From: LMUY01 sp964245075
Lineage (GTDB): Bacteria; Pseudomonadota; Alphaproteobacteria; Acetobacterales; Acetobacteraceae
Direction of reading: 5' to 3'
Assembly: GCA_964245075.1 (NCBI GenBank)
Contig: CAXTLC010000072.1
Coordinates: forward strand, 1-24,544
Length of the DNA stretch: 24,544 nt
Within the stretch, counting starts at the first letter, position 1. The number at the start of each line of letters is the position of its first letter. Of this stretch, positions 1 through 7,270 are shown piece after piece. The translations under genes and the position numbers were made by a program. Under the pieces are notes generated by a model. It was not told where the DNA came from and did not search any database. It saw only the letters and a list, made by a program, of their open reading frames with translations.

Positions 1-31
1 GGCTGAGCTGGCGATCATCAGCCAAGCACGA

Positions 32-607
32 TCAGGCTGCACCCAGCCGCCCTCCGACGACAGCCTCGATGCGGGCGATCAGCCGCCCGGCGTCGCGCTC
101 CCCCCGCGATGCCGCGGCGTTCACCAGCGTGGCGATCACCGCCATCACGTCATGCACGACCTCGGGTCCGGCCGGATGTCCCGTCGCCGCCAGGATCGCC
201 GATAAAGCACCAGCGACCCGCTCGCGCGCCGGATCGATGTCGCCGCTGGCGCCGAGGCGACTCTCTTCGATTTCCAGCAATTGCGCGAGGGCAGGCCGGT
301 TCATCTGCTGGCTTACCGCGATGGCGATGAAGCGGCCGAGCGGAACCGGCACCGTTTGCGCGACGTCGATCGCAGCCACTGCCGTTTCCAGCGCTTCCAA
401 CTCGCGACGGATCAGCGCGCGAGTGATCGCGTCCTTGTTGGGAAAATACTGGTAGAGCGATCCCACGCTCACCCCGGCCCGCTCGGCAGTGGCATTCGTG
501 GTGAAGCCGGCAAGTCCCGCCGTTTCCAGAATGCGAGCCGCCGCTTCGACGATCACCTCCACGGTCGCGACCGACCGCGCCTGACGGGCGGATTTCCGCG
601 GTTTCAT
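32..607 (-). CDS. TetR/AcrR family transcriptional regulator
   Basis: A 191-residue DNA-binding repressor-type protein that probably acts on its own promoter and on the divergent gene pair starting at 708. The N-terminal TetR helix-turn-helix is clear: helices around residues 15-60 contain the typical FTTNATAERAGVS-GSLYQYFPNKD pattern (recognition region about 37-56). The C-terminal part is Ala-rich and helical, as expected for a ligand-binding and dimer domain whose ligand cannot be told from sequence. I chose the ATG at 607 because the family usually has only 10-20 residues before the helix-turn-helix. The frame stays open to 745 with another ATG at 634, but the longer version would run into the neighbouring gene start. 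No good ribosome binding site is seen at either ATG. Confidence 0.93.
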   Translation of the reverse strand: MKPRKSARQARSVATVEVIVEAAARILETAGLAGFTTNATAERAGVSVGSLYQYFPNKDAITRALIRRELEALETAVAAIDVAQTVPVPLGRFIAIAVSQQMNRPALAQLLEIEESRLGASGDIDPARERVAGALSAILAATGHPAGPEVVHDVMAVIATLVNAAASRGERDAGRLIARIEAVVGGRLGAA

Positions 608-616
608 GGTCGGCGG

Positions 617-630
617 GCCGGGTACCGGGC
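617..630. promoter_or_regulatory. Candidate TetR operator, imperfect palindrome
   Basis: In the 100-bp gap between the divergent tetR (start 607) and the IMPase-like gene (start 708), positions 617-630 read GCCGGGTACCGGGC. This is centred on GGTACC, with one mismatched pair per half-site. TetR proteins usually bind such dyads between themselves and a divergent target. It is only 14 bp and lies 10 bp from the tetR ATG, so this is a weak guess. Confidence 0.25.
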
Positions 631-707
631 TCATGGGGAACGCGAGTAGTGGAAGAGCGACGATGGAGGCAATTTCCGCGCACCAACCCGGCCGAAAGCT
701 CAGGGAC

Positions 708-1523
708 ATGAACCAGGTCACACCGGACGAAGCGCTGCTTGCCAAGGTTACACAGGTGATCGAGCAGGCCGGTCAGCAATTGCTGACACGTTTCCGCACC
801 ACGTCGCTCCCCACGACGAAGCTCGACCTTCTCGCCGGTGTCAATGCCAACGATGCGGCAGTCGAGGCACCCATGCGCCATGCCCTGCTCGCGGCGCGAC
901 CCGGCTCGCACTGGGCGGCGAACGAGGAAGAAGAGGGCGCCTTGCCTACCGGCGAGTGGTGGGTCGCCGATCCCGTCGAGGGCAACGTCAACCACCTCCA
1001 CGGCCGGCCGGGCTGGGGCGTCACGGCGACACTGGTGCGCGATGGCGAGCCGGCGCTGACGGCGATCACCATCCCGTTGACGGGCGAGACCTACACGGCC
1101 CGTCCCGGCCAGGGCGCCTTCGTCAACGGTCGGCCGCTTCACGCGTCGGCCAAGCAGTCGCTCGATGCCGCGATCGTCGCCAGTGGGCAGGCCAGCCCCG
1201 GCGAGAGCAAGGCGATCCGGTCGCGGATGCTCCGATCGGCCAGCGCGATGCTGGATGCGGCGCTGCTGGTGCGCCTGTCTGTGCCGACCACGCTGGAAGT
1301 GATAGACGTAGCGTCAGGCCGTCTGGACGCCTTCTGGCAGCACGGCAGCGTCCGCGCCGGGCTGATCGGCGGAGCGCTGCTGGTGCGGGAGGCAGGCGGC
1401 CTCGTCACCGACCTGGCCGGCGCGCGCTGGACCGCGTCGTCGGGCGACTTCCTCGCCAGCCCGCCCGCCCTTCACCCGGCCATCCTGGCCGCCCTCTCCT
1501 CGACTTCGGAGCAAGCAGCATGA
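708..1523 (+). CDS. Inositol monophosphatase family protein, degenerate active site
   Basis: A 271-residue protein with the fold signature of the Li+-sensitive, Mg2+-dependent phosphatases (IMPase/FBPase/CysQ superfamily). The region around residues 75-96 matches the first metal motif, but reads W-V-A-D88-P-V-E91-G-N where the family has D-P-(I/L)-D-G-T. The second motif ends in the usual LLVREAGG, but the preceding W-D-x-A-A-G is V-R-A-G218-L-I-G-G, so the Asp metal ligand is replaced by Gly. The family assignment is firm, but ordinary phosphatase activity is doubtful; it may be a binding or regulatory protein. The ATG at 708 follows an AGGGA at 703-706, very close to the start. Its stop overlaps the start of the next gene (ATGA), so the two are translated together. 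It is divergent from the TetR gene, the likely regulator. Confidence 0.85.
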   Translation: MNQVTPDEALLAKVTQVIEQAGQQLLTRFRTTSLPTTKLDLLAGVNANDAAVEAPMRHALLAARPGSHWAANEEEEGALPTGEWWVADPVEGNVNHLHGRPGWGVTATLVRDGEPALTAITIPLTGETYTARPGQGAFVNGRPLHASAKQSLDAAIVASGQASPGESKAIRSRMLRSASAMLDAALLVRLSVPTTLEVIDVASGRLDAFWQHGSVRAGLIGGALLVREAGGLVTDLAGARWTASSGDFLASPPALHPAILAALSSTSEQAA

Positions 1524-2158
1524 CCACCATCGCCATTCTTGGATCGGGCCGCGTTGCGGCAAGCCTCGCAGTGGGCTTGGCCCGCGCCGGCCATCGGCTC
1601 ACCATCGGCGCACGGCAGCCGGAGGAAGCGCGGTCGCGCTGGCAGGGACCGGCGGCGGAGTTTGCCACACCGGCCGAAGCGGCCGCGGCCGCGGCGGTCG
1701 TCTTCAACGCGACGCCCGGTGACACCAGCGTGGAACGGCTCAGCGCACTGGCGGACGCGCTGGCGGGAAAGCTGTTGGTCGACGTGGCGAACGCCACCGG
1801 GCGGGATGAGGCGGGCAGGCCGAGCGGCCTGCTCTACCCTTCCGACAGCCTCGCCGAGCGGCTACAGGCCGCCTTGCCGGCGGCCCGCGTCGTCAAAACG
1901 CTGAACACAATGTTGGCGCCGGTGATGAGCAACCCGCGCCTGCTGGCGGTGATGCCGACGGCGTTCCTGTCGGGCAACGACGCGGATGCCAAGGCCGCGG
2001 TTCGATCGCTGCTGGCGGACATGGGCTGGGAGGACGGGGCGATGCTCGACCTCGGCGGCATCGAGACCGCACGCGCGCCCGAGGCCATGATACTCATGAC
2101 GTCCGCCATCGTGCGCGCGTTCGGCTTCAAGCCCTTCGCCCTCGCGATCGCCCGCTGA
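1520..2158 (+). CDS. NAD(P)-binding, F420-dependent NADP reductase-like protein
   Basis: A 212-residue Rossmann-fold protein. The N-terminus has a beta strand followed by G8-S-G-R-V-A and helix, then ...LTIGARQPEE, the pattern of the NADP_oxidored (pfam03807) domain seen in F420-dependent NADP oxidoreductases and ProC-like enzymes. The middle carries VVFNATPGD and LLVDVANAT strands, and VVKTLNTM resembles the substrate-side segment of the F420 reductase-like group. In bacteria without F420 these proteins are usually annotated only as NADPH-dependent reductases, so the substrate is unknown. The ATG at 1520 overlaps the upstream TGA by one base pair in an ATGA junction, which indicates coupling to the IMPase-like gene. 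The length is usual for the family. It is followed by about 150 bp of non-coding DNA before a convergent gene. Confidence 0.88.
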   Translation: MTTIAILGSGRVAASLAVGLARAGHRLTIGARQPEEARSRWQGPAAEFATPAEAAAAAAVVFNATPGDTSVERLSALADALAGKLLVDVANATGRDEAGRPSGLLYPSDSLAERLQAALPAARVVKTLNTMLAPVMSNPRLLAVMPTAFLSGNDADAKAAVRSLLADMGWEDGAMLDLGGIETARAPEAMILMTSAIVRAFGFKPFALAIAR

Positions 2159-2310
2159 CACGCTCCGGATGCCGGTGCCGGCGGGAGCCAGCCGTGGCGG
2201 CGAAAACCAGCAGAAGATTGCCTGCCGCGGTAGCCTCCCCGGCAGATGCGAGCGCCGGGGTGAGGGAAAACGGACTCTCGGCAGCGGCACCGATACCTTG
2301 CCTGGACGGA

Positions 2311-2700
2311 CTATGCGGGCGTCAAAGTGAGGCCATTCGGCAGTGAGACCCAGATCACGGTTTGCGCCTCCGGGGAATGGCGCGATACGTGTCCCTTGCC
2401 GTGTGTATCCTCCACCATCACGAGGCTTCCTGCCGGGACGTGGCGCACCTCGCCGTCGCTCGTCTCGTATTCGACCGAACCATCCAGTCTGACGGTGAGG
2501 TTCGGCTCTGGGACGGTATGCCAGGCGACCTCGCGCATCCCCGCTGGGATATGGGTGATGCGGACGCGTGACGCAGGATAGCTGGCTGTGACGTCGAACG
2601 GCACGGCGTCGGGATGGACCGACCTCTCGTTCGTCGGCAAGTCCACCTCATCAAAGTGGGATTCGCCATCCGGGGTGGCATAGATGCGCAGGCACTTCAT
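2311..2700 (-). CDS. Cupin domain protein
   Basis: A 129-residue single-domain cupin of unknown substrate. The first 45 residues form a lead-in strand region. The cupin barrel follows: W60-H61-T-V-P-E-P-N-L-T-V resembles the first metal motif (H and E as ligands), V88-P-A-G marks the inter-motif turn, and H100-G-K-G-H104 the second motif with its histidine. This suggests a metal-bound small-molecule enzyme or sensor; nothing identifies the reaction. The frame is open to 2751, but the ATG at 2700 is preceded at good spacing by GGAGGGAGG (2708-2716 on the reverse strand), which decides the start. It is convergent with the reductase gene and divergent from the helicase at 2848. Base usage is less GC-biased than its neighbours. 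Confidence 0.85.
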   Translation of the reverse strand: MKCLRIYATPDGESHFDEVDLPTNERSVHPDAVPFDVTASYPASRVRITHIPAGMREVAWHTVPEPNLTVRLDGSVEYETSDGEVRHVPAGSLVMVEDTHGKGHVSRHSPEAQTVIWVSLPNGLTLTPA

Positions 2701-2847
2701 CGCGGCTGCCTCCCTCCAATCCGCCATGTTGAACAAAGCATGCCCTACCATGAAGGAAGCAGGGCAAAGCTACGGCTGGCGCGAGGGTCCGGTGTCGAAA
2801 ACCTCGCCTTAATCCTTCCTTTCCACACCGCATGCCATCCTCCCCCG

Positions 2848-4608
2848 GTGATCCCCGCCGGGCCTTGGACAACTTTCCCCGACTGGCGCCTGCCCCGCCT
2901 GCGCCGCCGCATCGATGCCGTCGTGCTGATGCCGCGCGCCATCGTCGCCTGCACGGTCCGCGCTGGCCGCCGCCACGCCGGGCGGGACCGGGACGCGGCC
3001 GAGGACGCAGCGCTGGACCTGCACGATTTCCACGCGCAAAGCCGTGACCACCCCGTGATCCCCCTGCTGGTCACGCTGGACGCCGCCCGCAGCAGCCTCG
3101 CCCGCCCCTTGATGCTGCCCGGCGTCACGCCCGTGATGGAGGCGAGCGCCGCCACGCTGGAGCCGGTCCTGCACGAGATCGCCGCCGCCGCCCGGTTCGG
3201 CCCGCTGCTTGACCCGGCGCTCTGGTCGGCCGCGCCATACCGCCCGGTGCCGTCGCTGATCGAGGCGGCGCGCATGTTGTACGACCGCCACGGGGTGGCC
3301 GAGATCGCGTCCGCCGGGGCAGGCGCCATCAACCTCGATGCCACTCGCCGGACGATCAGCCGCGCAGTGGCGCAAGCCGCGTCCGGCGCGCACCCGACGA
3401 TCGTGTTCGTCACCGGCATCCCCGGCGCGGGCAAGACGCTGTGCGGCCTGGACACCGCCTTCGCCGGGCAAGCCGCCTTCCTGACGGGCAACCCCAGCCT
3501 GGTCCACGTCCTGCGGGAAGCGCTGGCCCGCGACTCCGGCCTGTCCTTGCGCGCCGCCCGGCAGCGCATGGAAGGCGTGATCCAGGCCCTGCCCGCCTTT
3601 CGGGACTGCTACGCCGCCGCTGGCACGCCGCCCGAGCGCGTGGTGGTGATCGACGAGGCGCAACGCTGCTGGTCCGCCGCCCACGCCGCCCGCAGGACAG
3701 CCGGGCGCCAAACCCCCTTGCCGGACGGCGAGCCGGGCCTGCTGCTGGACATCATGGCGCGGCGCGGGGACGGCCCGGCCATCGTCTGCCTGGTGGGCAC
3801 CGGGCAGGAGATCCATGACGGCGAGGGCGGGCTCGCCGAATGGGGCGCGGCGTTGCAGCGCCGCCCGGCGTGGCGCGTGCTGGCGGCGCCCAGCGCCCTC
3901 GCCGGCACGTTGGCGCGGCATCGCCTGCCGCCCTTGCCCGGCTTGGTCATGGACCCGGCCCTGCACCTGGACGTGCCGGTCCGCTCGCTGCGGAGCGCCG
4001 TGGCGCCGGCCTGGGTGGACGCCGTGCTGGCCGGGGACGCCGCGGGGGCGCGGACGCTGGCCCGCGGGGGCGTGCCGTTCAGCGTCACGCGCGATGCCGG
4101 CGCCATGCGCGCGCGGCTGCGCCGGGCCTGCCGCGGCACCCGCCGCGCCGGGCTGCTGTGCTCCGCGGGCGCACGGCGCTTGCGGGCGGAGGGGCTGGGC
4201 GGCACCCTGCCGCATGACGATCCGTCCGCCGTCGCGCGCTGGTTCCTGGACCGCTTTCCGGACGTGCGCGCCTCGGACGCGCTGGAAGTCGCGGCCACCG
4301 AGTTCTTCGTCCAGGGCCTGGAACTGGACGCCGCCGGGCTGTGCTGGGACGGGGATCTGCTGTGGGACGGCGCCGGGTGGCAGTCGCGCGCCTTCCGCGG
4401 CACGGCCTGGACCCGGCCCCGCGCGTCCGAGAAGCGGGAGAACAAGCTGAACGCCTACCGCGTGTTGCTGACCCGGGCGCGCTACGAGACGGTGATCTGG
4501 GTCCCGCCGGGCGACCGCCGCGACACGACGCGGGACCCGGGCGGGCTCGACGCGACCGCCGACTATCTGCTGTCCTGCGGCGCCCACCGCCTTGGAGGAC
4601 TCGCGTGA
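2848..4608 (+). CDS. DUF2075 / Schlafen group 3 DNA/RNA helicase-like protein, short at N-terminus
   Basis: A P-loop NTPase of the DUF2075 family (Schlafen group 3 DNA/RNA helicase domain), 586 residues from the GTG at 2848. Walker A is G190-I-P-G-A-G-K-T197, Walker B is VVVID269-E-A-Q, and the C-terminal helicase motif reads LNAYRVLLTRAR, so the motor looks intact. In full-length relatives, roughly 70-80 residues precede the segment seen here as LPRLRRRIDAVVL, followed by an E-F-K-x-G nuclease-like motif. Here the coding signal begins almost at RRID, and the E-x-K position reads A-C-T-V-R, so the nuclease-like part is lost. The frame is open up to 2614 with an ATG at 2740, but that stretch runs opposite the cupin promoter and gene and has non-coding base usage. 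No start has a clear ribosome binding site. It is coupled to the next gene by a GTGA overlap. Confidence 0.82.
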   Translation: MIPAGPWTTFPDWRLPRLRRRIDAVVLMPRAIVACTVRAGRRHAGRDRDAAEDAALDLHDFHAQSRDHPVIPLLVTLDAARSSLARPLMLPGVTPVMEASAATLEPVLHEIAAAARFGPLLDPALWSAAPYRPVPSLIEAARMLYDRHGVAEIASAGAGAINLDATRRTISRAVAQAASGAHPTIVFVTGIPGAGKTLCGLDTAFAGQAAFLTGNPSLVHVLREALARDSGLSLRAARQRMEGVIQALPAFRDCYAAAGTPPERVVVIDEAQRCWSAAHAARRTAGRQTPLPDGEPGLLLDIMARRGDGPAIVCLVGTGQEIHDGEGGLAEWGAALQRRPAWRVLAAPSALAGTLARHRLPPLPGLVMDPALHLDVPVRSLRSAVAPAWVDAVLAGDAAGARTLARGGVPFSVTRDAGAMRARLRRACRGTRRAGLLCSAGARRLRAEGLGGTLPHDDPSAVARWFLDRFPDVRASDALEVAATEFFVQGLELDAAGLCWDGDLLWDGAGWQSRAFRGTAWTRPRASEKRENKLNAYRVLLTRARYETVIWVPPGDRRDTTRDPGGLDATADYLLSCGAHRLGGLA

Positions 4609-5486
4609 TCCCGGGACGAATACTTCGGACGGCCATCCTGGCGGCGTCCCTGCTGCTGTGCCGCACGGCCGGCGCCGAGGACCTGAAGGTCGCGACGTGG
4701 AACCTGGAATGGCTCACCGCCCGCACCGCCGGGGACCCGGCGCTGCCCCAGGACGTGCAGCCCAAGACCGCGCCGGACTGGGCCGTGCTGCGGGAATACG
4801 CGTCCAAGCTGAACGCGGACGTGGTGGCGTTGCAGGAGGTGGACGGACCGGCCGTGGCTGCCGCCGTGTTCCCGCCGGACCGCTACGCCCTGTTCTTCAC
4901 CGACGATGACGTGGTGCAGCGCGTGGGGGTCGCGGTGCGGCGCGGCATCCCGGTGCAACGCAACCCGGACCTGGTGGGGTTGGACCTGTATCCGAACGCC
5001 CGCTTCCACCTGCGCAGCGGCGCCGACCTGACGTTGACCTTGCCGTCCGGCCCGTTGCGCCTGCTGGCGCTGCACCTCAAGACCGGCTGCCTGCGGGACC
5101 CGCTGGGCAGCAGCACGCGGCCGCAATGCGCGACCCTGCGCGGCCAGGTCCCGGTGGTCGCCGGCTGGATCGCGCAGCGCCGGAGGGACGGCGTGCCGTT
5201 CATCGTGCTCGGGGATTTCAACCGCTGGATGGACGGCGGGGATGCGATGTTCGCCGCTTTCGAGCAGGCTTCCCCGCTCACCCGGGCGACGGAAGGCCAT
5301 GACAACCCCTGCTGGGGCGGCGAGCATTTCATCGACCACATCCTGGCGGGCGGCGCCGCCCGCGCCTGGCTGGACCCGGCCTCGCTCCGGGTGCTGGTGT
5401 ACCGCGAAGGGCCGGACCGCAAGGAACACCTGTCCGACCATTGCCCGGTGTCTGCCCGCTTCCATCTGCCCGATCCTTCGGGGTAG
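4605..5486 (+). CDS. Exported endonuclease/exonuclease/phosphatase (EEP) family protein
   Basis: A 293-residue metal-dependent phosphoesterase of the EEP superfamily (DNase I, exonuclease III, sphingomyelinase fold). The first 24 residues form a signal peptide: R5 and R8, a hydrophobic stretch TAILAASLLLC, and a likely cut after A-G-A24. Catalytic motifs in order are T-W-N33-L-E-W, Q-E78-V-D, H157-L-K, G-D204-F-N206, the F-I-D244-H pair and S-D278-H279. All expected residues are present, so the enzyme should be active in the periplasm or outside. Cysteines in the mature part (162, 175, 236) fit an oxidising location. The start is GTG 4605, preceded by TTGGAGGA at 4592-4599 and overlapping the helicase stop. 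The substrate (nucleic acid, phospholipid or other diester) cannot be told. Confidence 0.9.
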   Translation: MIPGRILRTAILAASLLLCRTAGAEDLKVATWNLEWLTARTAGDPALPQDVQPKTAPDWAVLREYASKLNADVVALQEVDGPAVAAAVFPPDRYALFFTDDDVVQRVGVAVRRGIPVQRNPDLVGLDLYPNARFHLRSGADLTLTLPSGPLRLLALHLKTGCLRDPLGSSTRPQCATLRGQVPVVAGWIAQRRRDGVPFIVLGDFNRWMDGGDAMFAAFEQASPLTRATEGHDNPCWGGEHFIDHILAGGAARAWLDPASLRVLVYREGPDRKEHLSDHCPVSARFHLPDPSG

Positions 5487-5515
5487 AAGTTTGCGCACCA
5501 ATAGGGGAGAGGCAG

Positions 5516-5932
5516 ATGCCCGAATACACTGCGCACGCGAGCACCACCGCCGGCCGCAACGGCCATGTCGAGAGCAGCGACGGCGTGATCAAGCATGACC
5601 TGACGCTGCCGAAGGAAGTCGGCGGCCCCGGCAAGGCGGGCGCCACCAACCCGGAACAGCTCTTCGCCGCCGGCTACTCCGCCTGCTTCGGCGGAGCGAT
5701 CAGCGCAGTCGCCTCCGCGGAGAAGGTGAAGGTCGGCGAGGTGACGGTGAGCGCGGACGTGACGCTGCACGTCGATCCAGGCCCGGACTTCTACATCTCC
5801 GTCAAGCTGGCGGCCAAGATCGACGGCGTGGACCACGAGACGGCGGAGAAGCTGGTGCACAAGGCCCACGAGGTCTGCCCCTACAGCAAGGCGACCCGCA
5901 ACAACGTCAAGGTGGATCTGACCGTCCTGTGA
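5516..5932 (+). CDS. ohr: Organic hydroperoxide resistance protein, Ohr subfamily of OsmC
   Basis: A 138-residue cytoplasmic thiol peroxidase that reduces organic hydroperoxides. It has both reactive cysteines in family context: C57 in YSACFGGA (peroxidatic) and C121 in EVCPYSKAT (resolving). The N-terminal YTAHASTTAGRNGHVESSDG and the ATNPEQLFAAGYSAC block are typical of Ohr rather than OsmC or YhfA. The length matches the family. The ATG at 5516 is preceded by AGGGGAGAGG at 5502-5511. The stop overlaps the GTG of the next gene, so Ohr and the YdfG-like dehydrogenase are probably made together for oxidative or aldehyde stress. No OhrR-type MarR regulator lies beside it. Confidence 0.96.
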   Translation: MPEYTAHASTTAGRNGHVESSDGVIKHDLTLPKEVGGPGKAGATNPEQLFAAGYSACFGGAISAVASAEKVKVGEVTVSADVTLHVDPGPDFYISVKLAAKIDGVDHETAEKLVHKAHEVCPYSKATRNNVKVDLTVL

Positions 5933-6678
5933 GCACGGCGTTCGTCACGGGCGCCACCGCCGGGTTCGGCGAGGCGATCACCCGGCGGCTCGTGCGTGAC
6001 GGCCACCGGGTGATCGCGACCGGCCGCCGCAAGGAACGGCTGGACGCGCTGGCGAGCGAGCTGGGCGGCGCAGTGCTCCCGTTCGCGCTCGACGTGACGG
6101 ACGCGTCCGTCACGTCCGCCCTGCCCGGCAGCTTGCCGGACGGGTGGCGGGAAGTGGACATCCTGTTGAACAACGCCGGGCTCGCGCTAGGCGCCGGCCC
6201 GGCGTGGCAGGCCAGCCAGCCCGATTGGGACACGGTGGTCGCGACCAACATCACCGGCCTGATGGCGGTGACGCGGGCCCTGTTGCCGGGCATGGTGGAG
6301 CGCAACCGCGGCTACATCATCAGCCTCGGCAGCACGGCGGGCACCTACCCGTATCCCGGCGGGCACGTGTACGGCGCGAGCAAGGCGTTCGTGACGCAGT
6401 TCACCCTGAACCTGAAGGCCGACCTGATCGGCACCAGCGTGCGCGTGACCAGCCTGGAGCCTGGCCTGGTGGGCGGCACCGAGTTCAGCAGCGTGCGCTT
6501 CGGCGGCGACGCCGAGAAGGCCGCAGGGGTTTACCAGGGTGTCAAGCCGCTGACGCCCGAGGACATCGCGGAAACGGTCGGCTGGCTGGTGGGCTTGCCG
6601 GAGCACGTGAACATCAACCGGATCGAGATGATGCCGACCTGCCAGGCACCAGGGGCGCTGGCGGTCAAGCGAGGCTGA
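5929..6678 (+). CDS. ydfG: NADP-dependent 3-hydroxy acid dehydrogenase / malonic semialdehyde reductase, YdfG-like SDR
   Basis: A 249-residue classical short-chain dehydrogenase/reductase. It resembles E. coli YdfG along its length: T7-G-A-T-A-G-F-G14 cofactor loop, ATGRRKERL (the double Arg fits NADP preference), NNAGLALG, catalytic S135, Y148 and K152 in the GST-AGTYPYPGGHVYGASKAF region, and the YdfG-typical EPGLVGGTEFS and HVNINRIEMMP. The known activity of that group is NADP-linked oxidation of 3-hydroxy acids and serine, and reduction of malonic semialdehyde. The GTG start at 5929 overlaps the ohr stop (GTGA), so it has no separate promoter. It is followed by a 96-bp gap with a perfect hairpin. 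Confidence 0.93.
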   Translation: MSTAFVTGATAGFGEAITRRLVRDGHRVIATGRRKERLDALASELGGAVLPFALDVTDASVTSALPGSLPDGWREVDILLNNAGLALGAGPAWQASQPDWDTVVATNITGLMAVTRALLPGMVERNRGYIISLGSTAGTYPYPGGHVYGASKAFVTQFTLNLKADLIGTSVRVTSLEPGLVGGTEFSSVRFGGDAEKAAGVYQGVKPLTPEDIAETVGWLVGLPEHVNINRIEMMPTCQAPGALAVKRG

Positions 6679-6723
6679 TGAGGGCTGAAACAGCCGGCAG
6701 GATCGACCTTGTGAGAACACGCC

Positions 6724-6751
6724 ACGAACTGCGGGCTGGACCGCAGTTCGT
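6724..6751. terminator. Perfect 11-bp hairpin between ydfG and the VOC gene
   Basis: Positions 6724-6734 (ACGAACTGCGG) and 6741-6751 (CCGCAGTTCGT) are exactly complementary around a 6-nt loop (GCTGGA). It lies 46 bp after the ydfG stop and 24 bp before the VOC gene. There is no T-tract after it, so it may be a Rho-assisted or processing hairpin, or an operator dyad for the following gene, rather than a classical intrinsic terminator. Confidence 0.5.
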
Positions 6752-6774
6752 CATGCTGCTGTCAATCCATATCC

Positions 6775-7233
6775 GTGCACGATCCGCTGCCTGACTTTCT
6801 CCGGGCAGCCGTGGTGCCCGAGTTGCTGGTCAGCGACCTGTGCGGCAGCCTGCACTTCTGGCGCGACCTGTGCGGCTTTACCATCGCTTACGACCGTCCA
6901 GAACATCGGTTCGCTTATCTGGATCGCTCAGGAGCCCAGCTTATGCTCGAGCAGGTCATGGCGCCCGGGCGACGGTGGATCACTGGAGCCTTGAAGCGGC
7001 CTTTTGGCCGTGGGATCAACTTGCAGATTAGTGTTGCTGACGTGATGCCGATCTTGGCAGCGCTCCAGACTGCCGACTGGCCCTTGTTCCTCGACCTGGA
7101 AGAGGTTTGGTATCGAGTGGGACCGCAGGAAACCGGGGTTCGGCAATTCGCCGTGCAGGACCCTGACGGCTATCTGGTACGGTTCGCACAGAGCGTGGGC
7201 CTCAGGACCTCGGTGGCGCCTCATCAGACGTAG
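6775..7233 (+). CDS. VOC superfamily protein, bleomycin-resistance/glyoxalase type
   Basis: A 152-residue vicinal-oxygen-chelate protein. The N-terminus PELLVSDLCGSLHFWRDLCGF and RFAYLDRSGAQLMLEQV follow the bleomycin-binding (BRP) subgroup pattern. The C-terminal half carries the second beta-alpha-beta-beta-beta unit, ending RQFAVQDPDGYLVRFAQ. BRP-type proteins bind and sequester glycopeptide-like drugs, while others are small-molecule isomerases or dioxygenases; the sequence does not decide. The start is GTG 6775 and no ribosome binding site is visible. Codon usage is clearly less GC-biased than in ydfG or radC on either side, with many A/T-ending codons, which hints at separate acquisition. 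It is convergent with the radC-family gene, 37 bp apart. Confidence 0.85.
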   Translation: MHDPLPDFLRAAVVPELLVSDLCGSLHFWRDLCGFTIAYDRPEHRFAYLDRSGAQLMLEQVMAPGRRWITGALKRPFGRGINLQISVADVMPILAALQTADWPLFLDLEEVWYRVGPQETGVRQFAVQDPDGYLVRFAQSVGLRTSVAPHQT

Positions 7234-7270
7234 AACCTGATCTCTGCCATGGCCTCCTGTGAGCTAGGGC

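Noticed and set aside
2614..2847. Upstream extension of the helicase frame to the ATG at 2614
   Set aside because: It runs antisense through the cupin coding region and its ribosome binding site, with no similarity to the family N-terminus and non-coding base usage.
2809..4587. 592-residue open frame on the minus strand opposite the helicase
   Set aside because: Composed of low-complexity Ala/Gly/Arg/Gln translation typical of the strand opposite a high-GC gene; the plus frame has clear helicase motifs.
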